In this document: piece by piece, positions 53,770 through 62,350 of the stretch
Position numbering within the stretch: position 1 is the stretch's first letter
Layout of the letters: each line of letters opens with the position of its first letter
NCBI RefSeq assembly: GCF_003353055.1
Contig: NZ_QKWJ01000003.1
Coordinates: forward strand, 62,001-126,000
Source: Cupriavidus lacunae
GTDB lineage: Bacteria; Pseudomonadota; Gammaproteobacteria; Burkholderiales; Burkholderiaceae
Direction: 5' to 3'
Length of the DNA: 64,000 nt
Position numbers and translations under genes: made by a program
The notes under the pieces: model-generated
What the model saw: the letters and a program-made list of their open reading frames with translations, nothing else
Told to the model about the DNA's origin: nothing
The model's database searches: none

Positions 53770-53907
53770 GGTTGGTTTTCGTGCTTGGTGGGCGTGGGCT
53801 GTTTCGCCGGCTTTAACCGGCGGGGCTTCTTGCTCGTTGGCTTGCTTGGGTATGTCTACATAACCAAGCCAACGACCAGCAGCCCCGCCAAGAGCCACAA
53901 ACCAACC
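53770..53907. repeat. Dispersed GT-rich repeat, two inverted copies (B and C)
   Basis: The segment 53857-53907 (minus orientation) is a near copy of 6136-6190. A looser copy in plus orientation, from GGTTGGTTTTCGTGCTTGG to GCTTGGGTATGTC (53770-53856), precedes it, so the pair forms an imperfect palindrome centred on TATGTCTACATA. No gene is present in 53694-53938. Confidence 0.65.
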
Positions 53908-53938
53908 GCATAAAACGCTACCCCAAATCCCTCCCCCC

Positions 53939-54715
53939 TCACTCAAACTTCATAAAATCCGGCCTCCGCTTCTGGAAGAAGGCAGCAAACGCCTCTTTCG
54001 CTTCCGGCGCCACCAGCATCCGGCGGAACACCGTGCCCTCGTCGGCCATCTGCTTTTCCACCGCCGCCACATCGCCCGCCTTCATCAGCCGCTTGGTCTC
54101 GCGCAGCGAAGACGCCGGCAGCGCCGCCAGCTTGCGCGCCTGCTGCAGCGCGAAGTCATGCAGTTCGGCCACCGGCAGCACGCGCGTCACCAGCCCCATC
54201 TCCAGCGCCTCCTGCGCGCTGAAGGCCTCGCCCAGCAGCAGCTTCTCGGCTGCACGCTGGTAGCCGACCAGGCGCGGCAGCAGCAGGCTGGAAGCTGCCT
54301 CGGGGCACAGGCCCAACTGCACGAACGGCAGCGACAGCTTGGCCGTGTCGGACGCATAGACCAGATCGCAATGCAGCAGCATGGTGGTGCCCACGCCGAC
54401 CGCGGCGCCACTGACGGCCGCGACGATCGGCTTGGTGGCGTGGCTGATCTGGTAGAGGAACTGGAACACCGGCGCCTGCTCCGCGCCTTCGCCCGCGGTC
54501 GGCGGGCGCTGCATGAAGTCTTCCAGGTCGTTGCCGGCGGTGAAGATCTCCGGCTTGCCGAGCAGCAGGATGGCGCGCACGTTGCGGTCGGTCTCGGCCG
54601 CGCGCAGCGCGTCGGCCATGGCCTGGTACATCGCCGCGGTGATGGCGTTCTTCTTGTCGATGCGGTCGAACTCGATGGTCAGGATGCCCTGCTCAATGCC
54701 GGTGCGGATGCTCAT
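53939..54715 (-). CDS. Enoyl-CoA hydratase/isomerase family protein
   Basis: A 258-residue crotonase-superfamily enzyme, the last gene of the beta-oxidation operon. The start is ATG at 54715 (GAGGACACC upstream). The CoA/oxyanion regions are LLGKPEIFTAGNDLEDFM and AAVSGAAVGVGTTMLLHCDL. The active-site acid of classical hydratases is not obvious at LPFVQLGLCPEAASSLLLPR. An isomerase or non-canonical hydratase role is therefore possible. It begins 34 nt after the degV stop. Confidence 0.9.
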   Translation of the reverse strand: MSIRTGIEQGILTIEFDRIDKKNAITAAMYQAMADALRAAETDRNVRAILLLGKPEIFTAGNDLEDFMQRPPTAGEGAEQAPVFQFLYQISHATKPIVAAVSGAAVGVGTTMLLHCDLVYASDTAKLSLPFVQLGLCPEAASSLLLPRLVGYQRAAEKLLLGEAFSAQEALEMGLVTRVLPVAELHDFALQQARKLAALPASSLRETKRLMKAGDVAAVEKQMADEGTVFRRMLVAPEAKEAFAAFFQKRRPDFMKFE

Positions 54716-54749
54716 GGTGTCCTCGTCTGTGGATGCATTGCTGGGAGGG

Positions 54750-55706
54750 TTATTCAAAAGGCGGCGGCGATTCCGAAAGATAGCTCAGCCCGAACGCGCG
54801 CGCGCCGACATTCAGCGCCACGGTCAGGCTCATCGGCGCCAGCATCAGTTCCACGCCCTGGCCGCGCGCGGTGCGCGACAGCGACTGGAACGCCGGCATC
54901 GCGCGCACCGCGTCGAGCGGGCCGGCATAGCAGACCGAGATCGCCGGCACCATCAGGTCGCCGCCGCGGATGCACTGCTCGGCATGCTGCAGCACGCGGC
55001 GCGCGCCCTCCTCGGAGCCACGCGCCTTGGCGATGGCCTCGGTATGGCCGCGGTGCATGCGCACCACCGGGCGGATATTGAAGGCGCTGCCCATCACGTA
55101 GCGGCCCCAGGTGATGCTGCCCTCGCCCTTCTGGCGCGCGCGCGTGTACATGTAGAGCAGCTCGTCGGGCACCAGGAACATGTGGGCGGCATCGCGCATG
55201 CGGGTCTCGACCGCTTCCCGCACCGCTTGCGGGCTGGCGCCCGCGGTGGCCATGCGCGCGGCTTCGCGCACGATCAGCGCCTGGCCCGGGCCGATCGCGC
55301 CAGTGTCGACCACGGTCAGGTCGAACAGTCCCGTGCGCCCCGCTTCCTTGCGCAAGCGCACGCTGCGCGCCACGGTGCCGATCACGGCGCCGGTGGCATG
55401 CGCATACAGCTTGCTGCGCGAACTGGCGATGGTGAACAGGATGGCGCGGTCGCAGTGGGCCACCACGTTGCTCAGCAGGTGTTCTTCCAGCTCGCGCTCG
55501 AGCAGCGGAATCGATTCGGCGTAGTGGTCCTGGCGGCCGACCAGGTATTGCTGGTAGAGCGTGGGCAGCGCGTCTTCATCGCGCGTATCGGCGACGAAAT
55601 GCTCGCCCGCGCGGATGCGGAACGGAATGGTGTGGACCTTCAGCTCGGCCATGACGTCGCGCGGCAGATCGCACGCGGCATCGGCCAGGATGGCTGTCTC
55701 CTGCAT
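54750..55706 (-). CDS. DegV family fatty-acid-binding protein
   Basis: A 318-residue DegV-fold protein. DegV/FakB proteins bind long-chain fatty acids; in Gram-positives they present them to a kinase. The N-terminal TAILADAACDLPRDVMAEL and DTRDEDALPTLYQQYLVG, and the ILFTIASSRSKLYAHA and VVDTGAIGPGQALIV segments, fit the family. Its place between the thiolase and the hydratase suggests handling of free fatty acids or acyl groups; no FakA kinase is present here. Confidence 0.85.
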   Translation of the reverse strand: MQETAILADAACDLPRDVMAELKVHTIPFRIRAGEHFVADTRDEDALPTLYQQYLVGRQDHYAESIPLLERELEEHLLSNVVAHCDRAILFTIASSRSKLYAHATGAVIGTVARSVRLRKEAGRTGLFDLTVVDTGAIGPGQALIVREAARMATAGASPQAVREAVETRMRDAAHMFLVPDELLYMYTRARQKGEGSITWGRYVMGSAFNIRPVVRMHRGHTEAIAKARGSEEGARRVLQHAEQCIRGGDLMVPAISVCYAGPLDAVRAMPAFQSLSRTARGQGVELMLAPMSLTVALNVGARAFGLSYLSESPPPFE

Positions 55707-55781
55707 ATTATTGTCTCCCCTACCTGGTGACCCGCGTCGCGGGCGGCAGCCCCGGTACTGCTTTCTTCACCTGACAGAAGG

Positions 55782-55821
55782 GCGTGACGGTCCGGGGCGG
55801 CAATGCCCCGGACCGTCACGC
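55782..55821. other. Perfect 17-bp hairpin between the thiolase and degV genes
   Basis: GCGTGACGGTCCGGGGC-GGCAAT-GCCCCGGACCGTCACGC begins 8 nt past the thiolase stop, inside the operon. There is no U-tract downstream. It is the longest perfect stem seen in the window outside the 730-bp element. Confidence 0.75.
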
Positions 55822-55829
55822 AGGCGCGT

Positions 55830-57026
55830 TTAGACGCGCTCGAAAATACCTGCGGCGCCCATGCCCGTGCCGACGCACATGGTCACCATGCCGTACTTCA
55901 GGTTGTGGCGGCGCAGCGCATGCACCACCGTGGCCGAACGGATCGCACCGGTGGCACCCAGCGGGTGGCCCAGCGCAATCGCGCCGCCCATGCGATTGAC
56001 CTTGGCCGGATCGAGTTGCAGGTCGCGCATCACCGCCAGCGACTGCGCGGCAAAGGCCTCGTTCAGTTCGATCCAGTCGAGCTGGTCCTGGGTCAGTCCT
56101 GCCGCCTTCAGCGCCGCCGGAATCGCTTCCTTGGGGCCGATGCCCATGATCTCTGGCGGCACGCCGCGCACCGCGAACGAGACGAAGCGTGCCAGCGGCA
56201 CCAGGTTGAACTGCTTGAGGATCCTTTCCGAGACCAGGATCAGCGCGCCGGCGCCGTCGGAGGTCTGCGAGCTGTTGCCGGCGGTGACGCTGCCCTTGTT
56301 GGCAAACACCGGGCGCAGCTTGCCCAGGCCTTCCAGCGAGGTCTCCGGGCGCGGACCTTCGTCCAGCGAGATCGTACGCGTCTTCACGCTCACCTGGCCA
56401 CTTGCGAGATCCGGGAAGCGTTCGACGATTTCGATAGGCGTGATCTCGTCCTTGAATTCTCCCGCCTGTTGCGCGGCAATGGCCTTCTGGTGCGAGGCCA
56501 GCGAGAACGCATCCTGGTCTTCGCGGCTGACCTGCCATTGCTGCGCCACCTTCTCGGCGGTCAGGCCCATGCCGTAGGCAATGCCGACGTTCTCGTCGCG
56601 GGTGAAGATCTCCGGCGACATCGACGGCGAGTTGCCCATCATCGGCACCATGCTCATCGATTCCACACCGGCGGCGATCATCACGTCGGACTCGCCCACG
56701 CGGATGCGGTCGGCGGCCATCGCCACCGCGCTCACGCCCGAGGCGCAGAAACGGTTGACGGTGATGCCGCCCACGGTATTGGGCAGACCCGACAGCAGCG
56801 CGCCGATGCGCGCCACGTTCAGGCCCTGCTGCGCTTCAGGAATTGCGCAGCCGACGATGGCGTCTTCGATCAGCTTGGGGTCCAGGTTCGGCACCTGTGC
56901 CACCGCGGCCTTCAGGATGGTGGCCAGCAGGTCGTCCGGGCGCGTGTTCTTGAACGCGCCCTTGGGCGCCTTGCCGATCGGCGAGCGGGTGGCCGCAACG
57001 ATATATGCGTCTTGCAGTTGTTTCAT
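55830..57026 (-). CDS. fadA: Acetyl-CoA acyltransferase (3-ketoacyl-CoA thiolase, FadA-like)
   Basis: A 398-residue thiolase completing the beta-oxidation cycle. The acyl-accepting Cys is C94 (TVNRFCASGVSAVAMAADRI). The later motifs NEAFAAQSL, GGAIALGHPLGATGA and CVGTGMGAAGIFE carry the His and second Cys. The ATG at 57026 lies 23 nt after the fadB-like stop. Substrate chain length cannot be told from sequence alone. Confidence 0.95.
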   Translation of the reverse strand: MKQLQDAYIVAATRSPIGKAPKGAFKNTRPDDLLATILKAAVAQVPNLDPKLIEDAIVGCAIPEAQQGLNVARIGALLSGLPNTVGGITVNRFCASGVSAVAMAADRIRVGESDVMIAAGVESMSMVPMMGNSPSMSPEIFTRDENVGIAYGMGLTAEKVAQQWQVSREDQDAFSLASHQKAIAAQQAGEFKDEITPIEIVERFPDLASGQVSVKTRTISLDEGPRPETSLEGLGKLRPVFANKGSVTAGNSSQTSDGAGALILVSERILKQFNLVPLARFVSFAVRGVPPEIMGIGPKEAIPAALKAAGLTQDQLDWIELNEAFAAQSLAVMRDLQLDPAKVNRMGGAIALGHPLGATGAIRSATVVHALRRHNLKYGMVTMCVGTGMGAAGIFERV

Positions 57027-57049
57027 GATGTCGGTTCCTCGCTTGCCTT

Positions 57050-59473
57050 TTAGTTGCGCACCGGCTTGCCGGTCTGCAGCATGCCCATGATGCGCTCCTG
57101 CGTCTTGCCGGTGCCGAGCAGGTCGACAAAGGCCTTGCGCTCCAGCGCCAGCAGCCAGTCCTCGCTCACCAGCGAGCCGGCCTCGACGTCGCCGCCGCAC
57201 ACCGCTTCGGCAATGCGGCTGGCGATCAGGAAGTCGTGCGCCGAGATAAAACCCCCGTCGCGCATATTGACCAGCGATGCCTTGATGGTGGCAATGCCCG
57301 AGCGGCCCGCCACCGGCACCAGCGTCGGCAGCGGCGCGCGGTAGCCGGCATTGGCCAGCGCGCGCACTTCGTTCTGCGCCACGTACAGCAACTCATGCAC
57401 ATTGAACACGATCCTGTCGGACGGCTGCAGGTAGCCCATCTGGCGCGCCTCCAGCGCCGAGCCGGACACCTTGGCCATGGCCGCGCTCTGGAAGCGGCTG
57501 GTCAAGAATTGCAGGTAATTGGTGCTGCCCGCGGCTTGCGCCGCACGCGCGGCTGCCAGCGCGGCTTCCTTCAGGCCACCGCCGGCCGGCACCAGGCCCA
57601 CGCCCACTTCGACCAGGCCGATGTAGGTTTCCAGCGCGGCCACGCGCGCGGCCGAGTGCAGCATCAGTTCGCAGCCACCGCCGAGCGCAATGCCGGACGC
57701 CGCCGACACCACCGGCACCGAGGCGTACTTCACGCGCATCATGCCGTCCTGGAACTTCTTCACGAACGGCTCGATGCCCTTGGCACCACCCATCATGAAG
57801 GCGGGCATGGCCGCTTCCAGGTTGGCACCGGCGGAGAATGGACCACCCGGCGCGCCGAGCTGCAGCGAGGTCGGCTGCCACACCACCAGGCCCTTGTAGC
57901 CGGCTTCGGCCAGGTCGATGGCGCGGGTCAGGCCGTCGATCACGTCCGGCCCGATGGTGTTCATCTTGCTCTTGAACGAGACCACCAGCACATCGTCCTG
58001 GCCCTCGCTCACCCAGATGCGCACGGCGTCGTTCTCTTCGACGGTGCGCCCCGCCTTGCGCGAATCGGCCGCGGCGGTACCCTTGATCGCAGCGCGGAAC
58101 GCCTGGCGCTGATACACCGGCAGCGTGCTGCGCGCTTCGAACGACTGGGTCGCGGGCGACCACGAACCGGCGGCGGCGTGCACGCCCTGGTTCTCGGCCA
58201 CGGGGCCGGAGAACACCCAGGCCGGCAGCGTCGCGTCGGAGAGCGCCTTGCCGCCTTCCACGTCTTCCTTCACCCATTCGGCCACCTGCTTCCAGCCGGC
58301 CGACTGCCAGTCTTCGAACGGACCCGAGTTCCAGCCGAAGCCCCAGCGGATCGCCAGGTCGATATCGGCGGCGGAACCGGCGATCTGCTCCAGGTACACG
58401 GCGATGTAGTGGAACACGTCGCGGAACACCGACCACAGGAACTGCGCCTGCGGATTGGTCGATTCGCGCAGCAGCTTGATGTGCTCGGCCGGCTCCTTCT
58501 TCAGCATGCGCACGACGATCTCGTCGGCCTTCTTGCCGGCATCGACGTACTGGCCGGTCTTGGCATCCAGCACCTTGATGGCCTTGCCTTCCTTCTTGTA
58601 GAAGCCGGCGCCGGTCTTCTGGCCCAGCGCGCCCGCGTCGACCAGACCCTTGAGCACGGCCGGGGTCTTGTACACCGGCGCGAACGGGTCGTCGTGCAGG
58701 GTGTCCTGCATGGTCTTGATAACGTGCGCCATGGTGTCCAGGCCGACCACGTCCGCGGTGCGGAAGGTGGCGGACTTGGCGCGGCCCAGCTTGGAGCCGG
58801 TCAGGTCGTCGACCACGTCGAACGGGATGCCGAACTTCTCGGCTTCGGCAAACACGGCCAGGATCGAGAAGATGCCGACGCGGTTGGCGATAAAGTTGGG
58901 CGTGTCCTTGGCGCGCACCACGCCCTTGCCGAGCGTGGTGGTCAGGAAGGCTTCGAGCTGGTCGAGGATCTGCGGCTGCGTGGTCGCGGTCGGGATCAGC
59001 TCGACCAGGTGCATGTAGCGCGGCGGGTTGAAGAAGTGCACGCCGCAGAAGCGCGACTTCAGGTCGGCATCGAAGCCATCGGACAGCGCGGTGATCGACA
59101 GTCCCGAAGTATTGGTGGCGAAAATCGCGTGCGAGGCCAGGTGCGGGGCGACCTTCTTGTACAGGTCGTGCTTCCAGTCCATGCGCTCGGCGATCGCTTC
59201 GATCACCAGGTCGCATTCCTTGAGCAGCGCGATATCGTCTTCGTAGTTGGCCGCCTGGATCAGGCCGGCTTCGTCCTTGATGCCCAGCGGCGCGGGCGAC
59301 AGCTTCTTCAGGTTCTCGATGGCGCGCAGCGCGATGCCGTTCTTCGGGCCTTCCTTGGCCGGCAGATCAAACAGCACCACGGGCACACGCGCATTGATCA
59401 GGTGGGCGGCAATCTGCGCCCCCATGACGCCGGCACCCAGCACGGCGACTTTCTTGACGATGAAATTGGACAT
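57050..59473 (-). CDS. 3-hydroxyacyl-CoA dehydrogenase / enoyl-CoA hydratase (FadB/FadN-like)
   Basis: An 807-residue multifunctional beta-oxidation protein arranged with the dehydrogenase first. The NAD-binding VAVLGAGVMGAQIAAHLI is at 9-26. VHFFNPPRYMHLVELI and KDTPNFIANRVGIF mark the dehydrogenase. A second dehydrogenase C-domain follows. The crotonase-like part (GGPFSAGANLEAAMPAFMMG, ASGIALGGGCELMLHSA) is near 530-640. This domain order matches the FadN type rather than E. coli FadB. Confidence 0.93.
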   Translation of the reverse strand: MSNFIVKKVAVLGAGVMGAQIAAHLINARVPVVLFDLPAKEGPKNGIALRAIENLKKLSPAPLGIKDEAGLIQAANYEDDIALLKECDLVIEAIAERMDWKHDLYKKVAPHLASHAIFATNTSGLSITALSDGFDADLKSRFCGVHFFNPPRYMHLVELIPTATTQPQILDQLEAFLTTTLGKGVVRAKDTPNFIANRVGIFSILAVFAEAEKFGIPFDVVDDLTGSKLGRAKSATFRTADVVGLDTMAHVIKTMQDTLHDDPFAPVYKTPAVLKGLVDAGALGQKTGAGFYKKEGKAIKVLDAKTGQYVDAGKKADEIVVRMLKKEPAEHIKLLRESTNPQAQFLWSVFRDVFHYIAVYLEQIAGSAADIDLAIRWGFGWNSGPFEDWQSAGWKQVAEWVKEDVEGGKALSDATLPAWVFSGPVAENQGVHAAAGSWSPATQSFEARSTLPVYQRQAFRAAIKGTAAADSRKAGRTVEENDAVRIWVSEGQDDVLVVSFKSKMNTIGPDVIDGLTRAIDLAEAGYKGLVVWQPTSLQLGAPGGPFSAGANLEAAMPAFMMGGAKGIEPFVKKFQDGMMRVKYASVPVVSAASGIALGGGCELMLHSAARVAALETYIGLVEVGVGLVPAGGGLKEAALAAARAAQAAGSTNYLQFLTSRFQSAAMAKVSGSALEARQMGYLQPSDRIVFNVHELLYVAQNEVRALANAGYRAPLPTLVPVAGRSGIATIKASLVNMRDGGFISAHDFLIASRIAEAVCGGDVEAGSLVSEDWLLALERKAFVDLLGTGKTQERIMGMLQTGKPVRN

Positions 59474-59549
59474 GCTCGCTCCTGGATTAGTGAGCGTTAG
59501 ACAGATGCGAAGCCGCCGTCCCCGGTCGGGAGCGGCGGATAGAGTCGAC

Positions 59550-61337
59550 TCAGAACAGGTCTGCGTCCAGCGCCATCAGCGTGGCCGAGCCGGCGCGCGC
59601 CTTGCGGATCTCGGCGGCGGTTTCCGGCAGCAGCCTGGCAAAGTAGAAGCGTGCCGTGGCCAGCTTGGTGGCGTAGAACTTGTCGCCACTGCCTTCCTTC
59701 TCCAGCGCGATCTTGGCCATGCGGGCCCAGAAGTACGAGAACACCAGGTGGCCCACCACGCGCAGGTACGGCACCGCGGCAGCGCCCACTTCATCGGCGT
59801 TGCCCATCGCCTTCATGCCGATTTCCATGGTGAGCTTCTGCACCTTGTCGCCCAGGTCGGCCAGCGGGTTGACGAACTCCTGCATGGCTTCGTTGGTGCC
59901 TTCGGCCTCGACGAACTCCTGCACGATCTTGCCGAAGGCCTTCATCCTGGCGCCCATGTCGCCAAGGATCTTGCGGCCCAGCAGGTCCAGCGCCTGGATG
60001 GTGTTGGTGCCTTCGTAGATCATGTTGATGCGCGCATCGCGCACGTATTGCTCCATGCCCCACTCGGCGATGTAGCCGTGGCCGCCGAACACCTGCATGC
60101 CCTCGTTGGTGGACGTAAAAGCGTTGTCGGTCAGGAAGGCCTTGATCACCGGCGTCAGCAGCGCGACCAGGTCGCCGGCCTGCTTGCGCACGGCCTCGTC
60201 CGGATGCGACAGCTCGCGGTCGATCTGCAGCGCGGTCCAGTAGCTGAACGCACGGCCGCCTTCGGCGTAGGCCTTCTGCGTCAGCAGCATGCGGCGCACG
60301 TCCGGGTGCACGATGATCGGGTCGGCCGGCTTGTCCGGCGCCTTCGGGCCGGTCAGCGAGCGCATCTGCAGGCGGTCCTTGGCGTAGGCGACCGAGTTCT
60401 GGTACGCCACTTCGGTCAGGCCCAGGCCCTGCGCGCCCACACCCAGGCGGGCGGCGTTCATCATCACGAACATGGCGTTCAGGCCCTTGTTGGCCTCGCC
60501 CACCAGCCAGCCGCGCGCGCCGTCCAGGTTCATCACGCAGGTGGCGTTGCCGTGGATGCCCATCTTGTGCTCGATCGAGCCGCACTTGATGCCGTTGCGC
60601 TCGCCCGGGTTGCCGCTGGCATCGGGGATGAACTTGGGCACCACGAACAGCGAGATGCCCTTGGTGCCGCCCGGCGCATCCGGCAGGCGGGCCAGCACCA
60701 GGTGGATGATGTTCTCGGCCAGGTCGTGCTCGCCGGCGGAGATGAAGATCTTGGTGCCGGTCAGCAGGTAGGAGCCGTCGGCCTGCGGTTCGGCCTTGGT
60801 GCGCAGGATGCCCAGGTCGGTGCCGCAGTGCGGCTCGGTCAGGCACATGGTGCCGGTCCACACGCCCGAAACCAGCTTGGGCAGGTAGGCCTGCTGCAGT
60901 TCGGGCGTGCCGTGTGCATGCAGGGCCTCATAGGCGCCGTGCGACAGGCCCGGATACATGGTCCAGGCCTGGTTGGCCGAGTTCAGCATCTCGTAGACAA
61001 CGTTGTTGACCACGATGGGCAGGCCCTGGCCGCCGTAGGCCGGGTCGCACGCCAGTGCCGGCCAGCCGGCTTCGACATACTGCTGGTAGGCTTCCCTGAA
61101 GCCGGTGGGGGCCTTGACCACGCCGTCGCCGACGTAGGTGCAGCCTTCGCGGTCGCCCACCTGGTTCAGCGGGAACACGACGTCCGAGCAGAACTTGCCG
61201 GCTTCCTCGATGACCTGGTTGATGGTGTCCGCGTCGATGTCCGCGTGCGGGGGCATCGCCTTGAGTTCGGCTTCGGCGCCGAGCAGTTCATGGAGCACGA
61301 ACTGCATGTCGCGCAACGGTGCGGTGTACTGGCCCAT
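59550..61337 (-). CDS. Acyl-CoA dehydrogenase (long form, about 600 residues)
   Basis: A 595-residue FAD-dependent acyl-CoA dehydrogenase of the extended class. The start is ATG at 61337 (AAGGAGTCTC upstream). FAD/substrate motifs include TGTMCLTEPHCGTDLGILRT, LTGTKIFISAGEHD and the C-terminal VFGGHGYIAEWGMEQYVRDA with the catalytic Glu in INMIYEGTNTIQALDL. It is the first enzyme gene after the TetR regulator. Confidence 0.95.
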   Translation of the reverse strand: MGQYTAPLRDMQFVLHELLGAEAELKAMPPHADIDADTINQVIEEAGKFCSDVVFPLNQVGDREGCTYVGDGVVKAPTGFREAYQQYVEAGWPALACDPAYGGQGLPIVVNNVVYEMLNSANQAWTMYPGLSHGAYEALHAHGTPELQQAYLPKLVSGVWTGTMCLTEPHCGTDLGILRTKAEPQADGSYLLTGTKIFISAGEHDLAENIIHLVLARLPDAPGGTKGISLFVVPKFIPDASGNPGERNGIKCGSIEHKMGIHGNATCVMNLDGARGWLVGEANKGLNAMFVMMNAARLGVGAQGLGLTEVAYQNSVAYAKDRLQMRSLTGPKAPDKPADPIIVHPDVRRMLLTQKAYAEGGRAFSYWTALQIDRELSHPDEAVRKQAGDLVALLTPVIKAFLTDNAFTSTNEGMQVFGGHGYIAEWGMEQYVRDARINMIYEGTNTIQALDLLGRKILGDMGARMKAFGKIVQEFVEAEGTNEAMQEFVNPLADLGDKVQKLTMEIGMKAMGNADEVGAAAVPYLRVVGHLVFSYFWARMAKIALEKEGSGDKFYATKLATARFYFARLLPETAAEIRKARAGSATLMALDADLF

Positions 61338-61413
61338 CTGAGACTCCTTGGAGTTATACGATGCCGCCACGCCGCCCGTCCCGCTTGCGCGCGACGGCCT
61401 GACCGGGGCGACC

Positions 61414-62055
61414 TCAGGTACGGTAAGACTGAATCAGTTTGTTGAGCGCGACCATGGCAAGCTCGGCACTGTCAGGCAGGCGCAGGAAACGGGCGTCATG
61501 ATGCAAGCCTAGTTCAAGGCTGTACATCTCGAACAGCATCAGGCGCGGATCGCAATCCGCGCGCAGGTGCCCCTCTTCCTTGGCCTGTGCGATGGCGCGA
61601 TTCAGCGCTGCCCGCCAGATCGTGACGCTCTTGACCAGCTCGTCACGCACCAGGCTGCCGGCGCGGTCGTCGTACTCCACGGCGCCGCTGATGTAGATGC
61701 ATCCCGTCGTCACTTCCTGGATGCGCTTCTCCATCCAGCGCCGCACCATCGACCACAGCCGGGGCAGGCCGCGCGGCTCCTGCAGCGAGGGATAGAACAC
61801 CTCCTGCTCGAACCGGCGGTGATACTCCCGCACCACCTCTACCTGCAGGTCCTCGCGCGAACCGAAATGCGCGAAGACACCGCTCTTGCTCATCTGCATG
61901 CGTTCCGCGAGCAGCCCGATGGTCAGACCTTCGAGCCCGTCGCGGGACGACAATTCCAGTGCGGCATCCAGAATCGCCACGCGCGTCATCTCACCCTTGC
62001 GCATTGGCGCGGGGGAGGCGGCGGCGGATTCGAGACGGGCTGACTGGTGTCGCAT
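61414..62055 (-). CDS. TetR-family regulator of the beta-oxidation operon
   Basis: A 213-residue TetR protein with the N-terminal helix-turn-helix (VAILDAALELSSRDGLEGLT, LAERMQMSKSGVFAHFGSRE) and a variable ligand domain. It is the first gene of the minus-strand fatty-acid operon, 76 nt upstream of the acyl-CoA dehydrogenase. A palindromic GAACGGTCGTTC site lies 129 nt upstream of its own start. By analogy with fatty-acid regulators of beta-proteobacteria (for example FadP) it probably responds to acyl-CoA. Confidence 0.9.
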   Translation of the reverse strand: MRHQSARLESAAASPAPMRKGEMTRVAILDAALELSSRDGLEGLTIGLLAERMQMSKSGVFAHFGSREDLQVEVVREYHRRFEQEVFYPSLQEPRGLPRLWSMVRRWMEKRIQEVTTGCIYISGAVEYDDRAGSLVRDELVKSVTIWRAALNRAIAQAKEEGHLRADCDPRLMLFEMYSLELGLHHDARFLRLPDSAELAMVALNKLIQSYRT

Positions 62056-62183
62056 GTTTTTTCTCCGTTCTGCGGGACCCTGCTGCGGCCCCGCGTATGA
62101 CCCTGACGTTGCATTCAGTGCTTGCGGCCGACCGGCGGAATTGCCGGTGCATACCGCGAATGCACGCAGTCTAAGCCAAAAAA

Positions 62184-62195
62184 GAACGGTCGTTC
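62184..62195. promoter_or_regulatory. TetR-type operator GAACGGTCGTTC
   Basis: A perfect 12-bp palindrome inside AAAAAAGAACGGTCGTTCAG, upstream of the TetR gene. The flanking 62056-62350 region contains no gene. Confidence 0.7.
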
Positions 62196-62350
62196 AGATT
62201 ATTCTGGCGCAGCGGTCGGCCATCAAGCTTTTAATTAGACCGCTGTTTCTAAACGGACTGCGATGCAGCATGTCCGTGTGGCCTGCGCTGCAACCGGTTG
62301 CAGCCTGCGCATTGCCGCATGGCAACAAACGCACACCGCGCGTGGCGGGC

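Noticed and set aside
57236..59500. Open frame of 754 codons on the plus strand
   Set aside because: Antisense to the FadB-like gene, which has clear motifs; the frame has no recognisable domain.
59247..61445. Open frame of 732 codons on the plus strand
   Set aside because: Antisense to the acyl-CoA dehydrogenase; same reasoning.
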